A stretch of DNA of 64,000 nucleotides from CAVTWY01 sp963738615 (lineage in GTDB: Bacteria > Pseudomonadota > Gammaproteobacteria > Burkholderiales > Burkholderiaceae_C): the NCBI GenBank assembly GCA_963738615.1, contig CAVTXI010000004.1, positions 496,001 through 560,000 of the forward strand, read 5' to 3'. The position numbers and the translations under genes were made by a program. Every line of letters starts with the position of its first letter. Position 1 is the stretch's first letter. Below are positions 61,515 through 64,000 of the stretch, piece by piece. The notes under the pieces were generated by a model. That model saw nothing but the letters and a program-made list of their open reading frames with translations. It was not told where the DNA came from and ran no database searches.

Positions 61515-63293
61515 TCAGTGACCGTGACCGTGACCGTGGCCGTGGCCTCGCAAGGCTGCCGCGCAGCGGAAGCTCGACGCCAGTTCGATGCTGCCCCTGC
61601 CCTTGTAGATCGCGATCGACGGGTATGGGCACAGCGGCCGGGTGCGGTCTGCTGCCCAGCCGACGGGCAGCTCGGTGTTGACGCCCCCCGCGTTGCCAGT
61701 GCCCCGCGCCTTCGCGACCAACGCTTCGGGCGCGATCCCCTTCTCGACCCACGCGACCAACGGCGTGACGAAGTCGGCCTGGTCGACCGTGGGGCCGCCG
61801 CTGCAGTGGCCCATGCCGGGCATCTCGTAGAAGCGAACGAAGTCTTTCGCCGGGCCGCCGCTGTGTTTGTCGACGCCGCGATACCAGGCTTCGGTGTCAT
61901 CGACCGAGAAGATGTGGTCGCTGATGCCGTGGTAGACGATCATCTTCGCGCCGCGGCTGCGCACGCCAGAAAGGTCGCGCACGTCGGGCGGCGTCATGAA
62001 GCTCATCGCCGACTCGGTGTAGGTGCCATCGCTGGCATGGAGCTTGGCGAGCGTCGCGTCGATGTCCAGGCCGAGCGAGAACGCCGGCCCGTTGGTGAGC
62101 GGCGCCGTCGTCGGCGGCACCTGGAAGATCGTGCCAACCGCGCCCGAGTCGAGGTTCAGCGGCACGGTGAACTCCCAGAACGTGACGCCTGCACCGGTCA
62201 CGCCCGGGTCGTACGGGAAGGTTGCGTAGAAACGCTCGCCGTTGGACGTGGTCGCGCCCTTGAAGATGCCATCGATCGCGATCTTCTGCGCCTGCGACAG
62301 ACACGTGCCGTCACGCGCGCCGCTGCACGTAGGCACGTCGCGCTCGAGGTTGAACCTTGCCTGGCACGCTTTCGACGCCTGCACCAGCCCGTCGGCTGCG
62401 CCGTCGAGCGCGTCGCAGCGCGCCAGCACCGCCGACGCGAGCACCTTGCGCTCGGCCACGGTGAATGCGGTCTCGAGCCCGACCGCCGTCGATGGGTCCG
62501 CGGTCGCGACGGTGGCGTATCGCTGCGCGCCCCAGATGTTCGCGAGCGCTGCCAGCGGCAGGTTGTAGCCGGGCGCACCAGCCATGTAGCCGTCGTAGTC
62601 CTGCGCGTAGCGCGCAGCGGCCACCAGCGTGTGGCGCCCGCCGTTCGAGCAGCCTCCGAAGTACGAGCGATCGGGCCCTTTGCCGTAGGCCTGCGCGATC
62701 GCGGCCTTCGCGATCGGCGTCATCGTGCCCACCGCCTGGTAGCCGTAGTCCAGCCGCGCCTGCGGGTCGATGCCGAACGCGGGGCCGCCGACCGTGGCGT
62801 TGTTGTGGCCCGCGTTCGAGCTCAGCACCGCGAAGCCTTGCATCAACGCGCCCGTCAGCGGCCCGCCGCCGCCGCTGTTGCCGAGGGCCATGACCACCGA
62901 GCCGTCGATGCCGCCGTTGCCCTGGTGCCAGAAGCGCCCGTTCCACGCCTTGGGCAGGCGCATCTCGAAGCTGATCGCGTAGGACTTGCCGTCGACCGCA
63001 CTCGTGCGCACGTTGGTGCGGCCGGTCACGCGGCAGTGTTCGGCTACGGCCGAGCCGGCCAACATCACCGTGCCGGCGGGCACCGTCGTCGAGGTGTCGA
63101 TGACCGTCGCCGGCAATGACGCGAGGCGCGCGGGCAGTTCGGCGCAGTCGCCGACAAGGGCTGCGCCGACCGCGGGCGACAACTGCGGCAGCGGGTGCCT
63201 GCGTGAGCGGCCGTCGTGCGCTTGCGCCACGGCGACCGTCAGGGTCAGCAGAACAGCAGCGTGCACGGCACGCAGCGCGGGCGATCCAACCAT
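61515..63293 (-). CDS. Tannase/feruloyl esterase family secreted esterase
   Basis: 592 residues with a signal peptide (to AVAQA near residue 22). It belongs to PF07519, alpha/beta hydrolases that split galloyl, feruloyl or related aromatic esters. The nucleophile elbow is SYFGGCSNGGRH, the acid lies in the IVYHGISDHIFSVDD region, and the catalytic His is in YEMPGMGHCSGGP; the CS-D-HC disulfide pattern of the family is present. GAAGGAGACATCACC ahead of the ATG at 63293 supports this start. The extreme C-terminus is a Gly-His repeat (HGHGHGHGH) from a 6-bp tandem repeat. The divergent MarR gene probably controls it. Confidence 0.9.
   Translation of the reverse strand: MVGSPALRAVHAAVLLTLTVAVAQAHDGRSRRHPLPQLSPAVGAALVGDCAELPARLASLPATVIDTSTTVPAGTVMLAGSAVAEHCRVTGRTNVRTSAVDGKSYAISFEMRLPKAWNGRFWHQGNGGIDGSVVMALGNSGGGGPLTGALMQGFAVLSSNAGHNNATVGGPAFGIDPQARLDYGYQAVGTMTPIAKAAIAQAYGKGPDRSYFGGCSNGGRHTLVAAARYAQDYDGYMAGAPGYNLPLAALANIWGAQRYATVATADPSTAVGLETAFTVAERKVLASAVLARCDALDGAADGLVQASKACQARFNLERDVPTCSGARDGTCLSQAQKIAIDGIFKGATTSNGERFYATFPYDPGVTGAGVTFWEFTVPLNLDSGAVGTIFQVPPTTAPLTNGPAFSLGLDIDATLAKLHASDGTYTESAMSFMTPPDVRDLSGVRSRGAKMIVYHGISDHIFSVDDTEAWYRGVDKHSGGPAKDFVRFYEMPGMGHCSGGPTVDQADFVTPLVAWVEKGIAPEALVAKARGTGNAGGVNTELPVGWAADRTRPLCPYPSIAIYKGRGSIELASSFRCAAALRGHGHGHGHGH
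61518..61547. repeat. Five-unit hexanucleotide repeat encoding (Gly-His)n
   Basis: Three GTGACC units and two GTGGCC units in a row, directly in front of the tannase stop codon (61515-61517). On the coding strand it gives the alternating Gly-His tail of the esterase. Length change would keep the frame and only lengthen or shorten the tail. Confidence 0.85.
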
Positions 63294-63338
63294 GGTGATG
63301 TCTCCTTCGTGCTCGGCGCACGCATTGTCGAGATCGTT

Positions 63339-63353
63339 ATGGTGATGAACCAT
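63339..63353. promoter_or_regulatory. ATGGT-N5-ACCAT palindrome, candidate MarR site
   Basis: A perfect 5-5-5 inverted repeat in the 140-base region between the divergent tannase (start 63293) and marR (start 63434) genes. MarR regulators generally bind imperfect palindromes of about 15-20 bp here. The assignment is positional. Confidence 0.4.
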
Positions 63354-63433
63354 TTCCGACGTTGAATCGGTGTTTGCCCGTGGCAGCGGGCAGGCAACGG
63401 TGGTTCAAAGTCGGTTGCGCCACGGAACGATCA

Positions 63434-63925
63434 ATGCCCCTTCAACCACGCCTGCCTCGCGAAGCACGCACACCCCAGGCCCAGCTTGTCGAGGGCCCGG
63501 CACACCGGATCGTCGGCTACCAGTTGGCTCAGGCGTCGATCGTCACGTCAAAGGTCTTCGAACAGGTGGCCGCGCAACACGCGGCTGACGCGCGGCTGCG
63601 CCCGGTGGAGTTCACGCTGCTGGCGTTGGTGCTCGACAACCCCGACGTCACCGCGCGGCAGTTGTCGCGCGCGCTGGCGATCACGCCGCCGAACCTTGTC
63701 GGCCGGCTCGAGCAGATGCAGTCGCGTGGTTTCATCGACCGAAAGCGCAGCGAACACGACGGCCGCGCGCAGTCCATCCGCCTGACGCCTGCGGGTCGCA
63801 AGCTGGTGCAGCGCTACGCGGGCCTGCTGGACGAGGGCGAACAGGCCGCGCTGGCGGCGTTAAGCGCGGGTGAGCGCGCGATCCTGATCGAGTTGCTGCA
63901 CAAGGTTGCGCTCGGCCGGCGGTAA
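63434..63925 (+). CDS. MarR-family transcriptional regulator
   Basis: 163 residues from the ATG at 63434. A winged helix is visible: LRPVEFTLLALVLDNPDVTARQLSRALAITPPNLVGRLEQMQSRGFIDRKRSEHDGRAQSIRLTPAGRKL, with the wing aspartate and arginines intact. MarR proteins usually repress aromatic-compound genes and release DNA on binding a phenolic ligand, consistent with the divergent feruloyl/galloyl esterase gene. An earlier in-frame start at 63362 is possible but lacks support. Confidence 0.88.
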   Translation: MPLQPRLPREARTPQAQLVEGPAHRIVGYQLAQASIVTSKVFEQVAAQHAADARLRPVEFTLLALVLDNPDVTARQLSRALAITPPNLVGRLEQMQSRGFIDRKRSEHDGRAQSIRLTPAGRKLVQRYAGLLDEGEQAALAALSAGERAILIELLHKVALGRR

Positions 63926-63941
63926 CTGCCGACGGCGCAGT

Positions 63942-64000
63942 TCAGGCACGGTGGTACGGGTGCCCCTGCGTCAGCGACCACGCACGGTACAGCGCTTCGA
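63942..64000 (-). CDS. rlmH: 23S rRNA (pseudouridine-1915-N3) methyltransferase RlmH, C-terminal 19 codons
   Basis: The minus strand is open from the window end and reads EALYRAWSLTQGHPYHRA then a stop at 63942-63944. This is the conserved RlmH C-terminus, where the family ends with LYRAWSI-x-x-x-H-PYHR. RlmH methylates the pseudouridine in helix 69 of 23S rRNA. In betaproteobacteria rlmH is usually followed by maf and rng; here tannase and marR lie between. Only 59 bases are in the window. Confidence 0.8.
   Translation of the reverse strand, partial: EALYRAWSLTQGHPYHRA

Overview
The window is high-GC DNA with the gene content and synteny of a betaproteobacterium, most likely of the order Burkholderiales. 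The signs are a recC-recB-recD cluster in that order, tolB-pal-cpoB, the rlmH/maf/rng group, a Bug-type (TctC) solute receptor beside a CaiB-type CoA transferase, and a Nag-type salicylate 5-hydroxylase cluster. No species is assigned.

Layout. 0-3.2 kb: end of a MetE-like methyltransferase, a membrane acyltransferase and a cytochrome P450. 3.2-13.2 kb: a small lipoprotein and recC-recB-recD; recC is cut by about ten frame changes. 13.3-17.7 kb: a His-rich CDF metal exporter, an EamA permease, an acyl-CoA synthetase and a DUF3574 protein. 17.7-21.0 kb: a PIN-toxin remnant and a Bug receptor / CaiB CoA transferase / HMG-CoA lyase operon, which reads as uptake, activation and cleavage of a branched dicarboxylate. 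21.2-25.9 kb: a mandelate-racemase-like enzyme, a LysR regulator, an exported cyclase-family protein, an SDR and a GntR regulator. 25.9-33.3 kb: a branched-chain-type ABC transporter whose membrane subunit LivM and both ATPases (LivG, LivF) are one polypeptide, followed by a lambda-crystallin-type dehydrogenase, a beta-keto acid cleavage enzyme and a TRIC-type channel. 33.3-36.6 kb: a RES toxin-antitoxin pair and an aldose dehydrogenase/lactonase pair.

36.6-40.3 kb is a salicylate 5-hydroxylase island (hydrolase fragment, ferredoxin, small and large oxygenase subunits, NahR/NagR-type regulator). It is bounded by two 45-bp direct repeats that look like pieces of one antitoxin gene, and it abuts two tRNA-Lys genes. 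40.5-49.7 kb: tcdA, a YeeE/YedE sulfur transporter, an OPT transporter, cpoB, pal, tolB, msbA and an AhpD-like protein. 49.65-51.06 kb: a RAYT/IS200-like transposase element inserted between two 195-bp direct repeats; the duplication left the 3' ends of both flanking genes intact. 50.9-53.1 kb: kynureninase and a formamidase-like hydrolase. 53.2-56.7 kb: an ECF sigma factor and a TPR-containing Ser/Thr kinase. 56.7-64 kb: a secreted hypothetical protein, a single-domain globin, tartrate dehydrogenase, RNase G, Maf, a tannase-family esterase with a MarR regulator, and the last 19 codons of rlmH.

Many genes in 3-33 kb and 51-56 kb need single-base frame corrections to read through, about 26 in all; 33-51 kb and 56-64 kb need almost none. 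Most are probably sequencing or assembly indels, but this cannot be decided from the sequence alone, so they are annotated as frameshifted genes.
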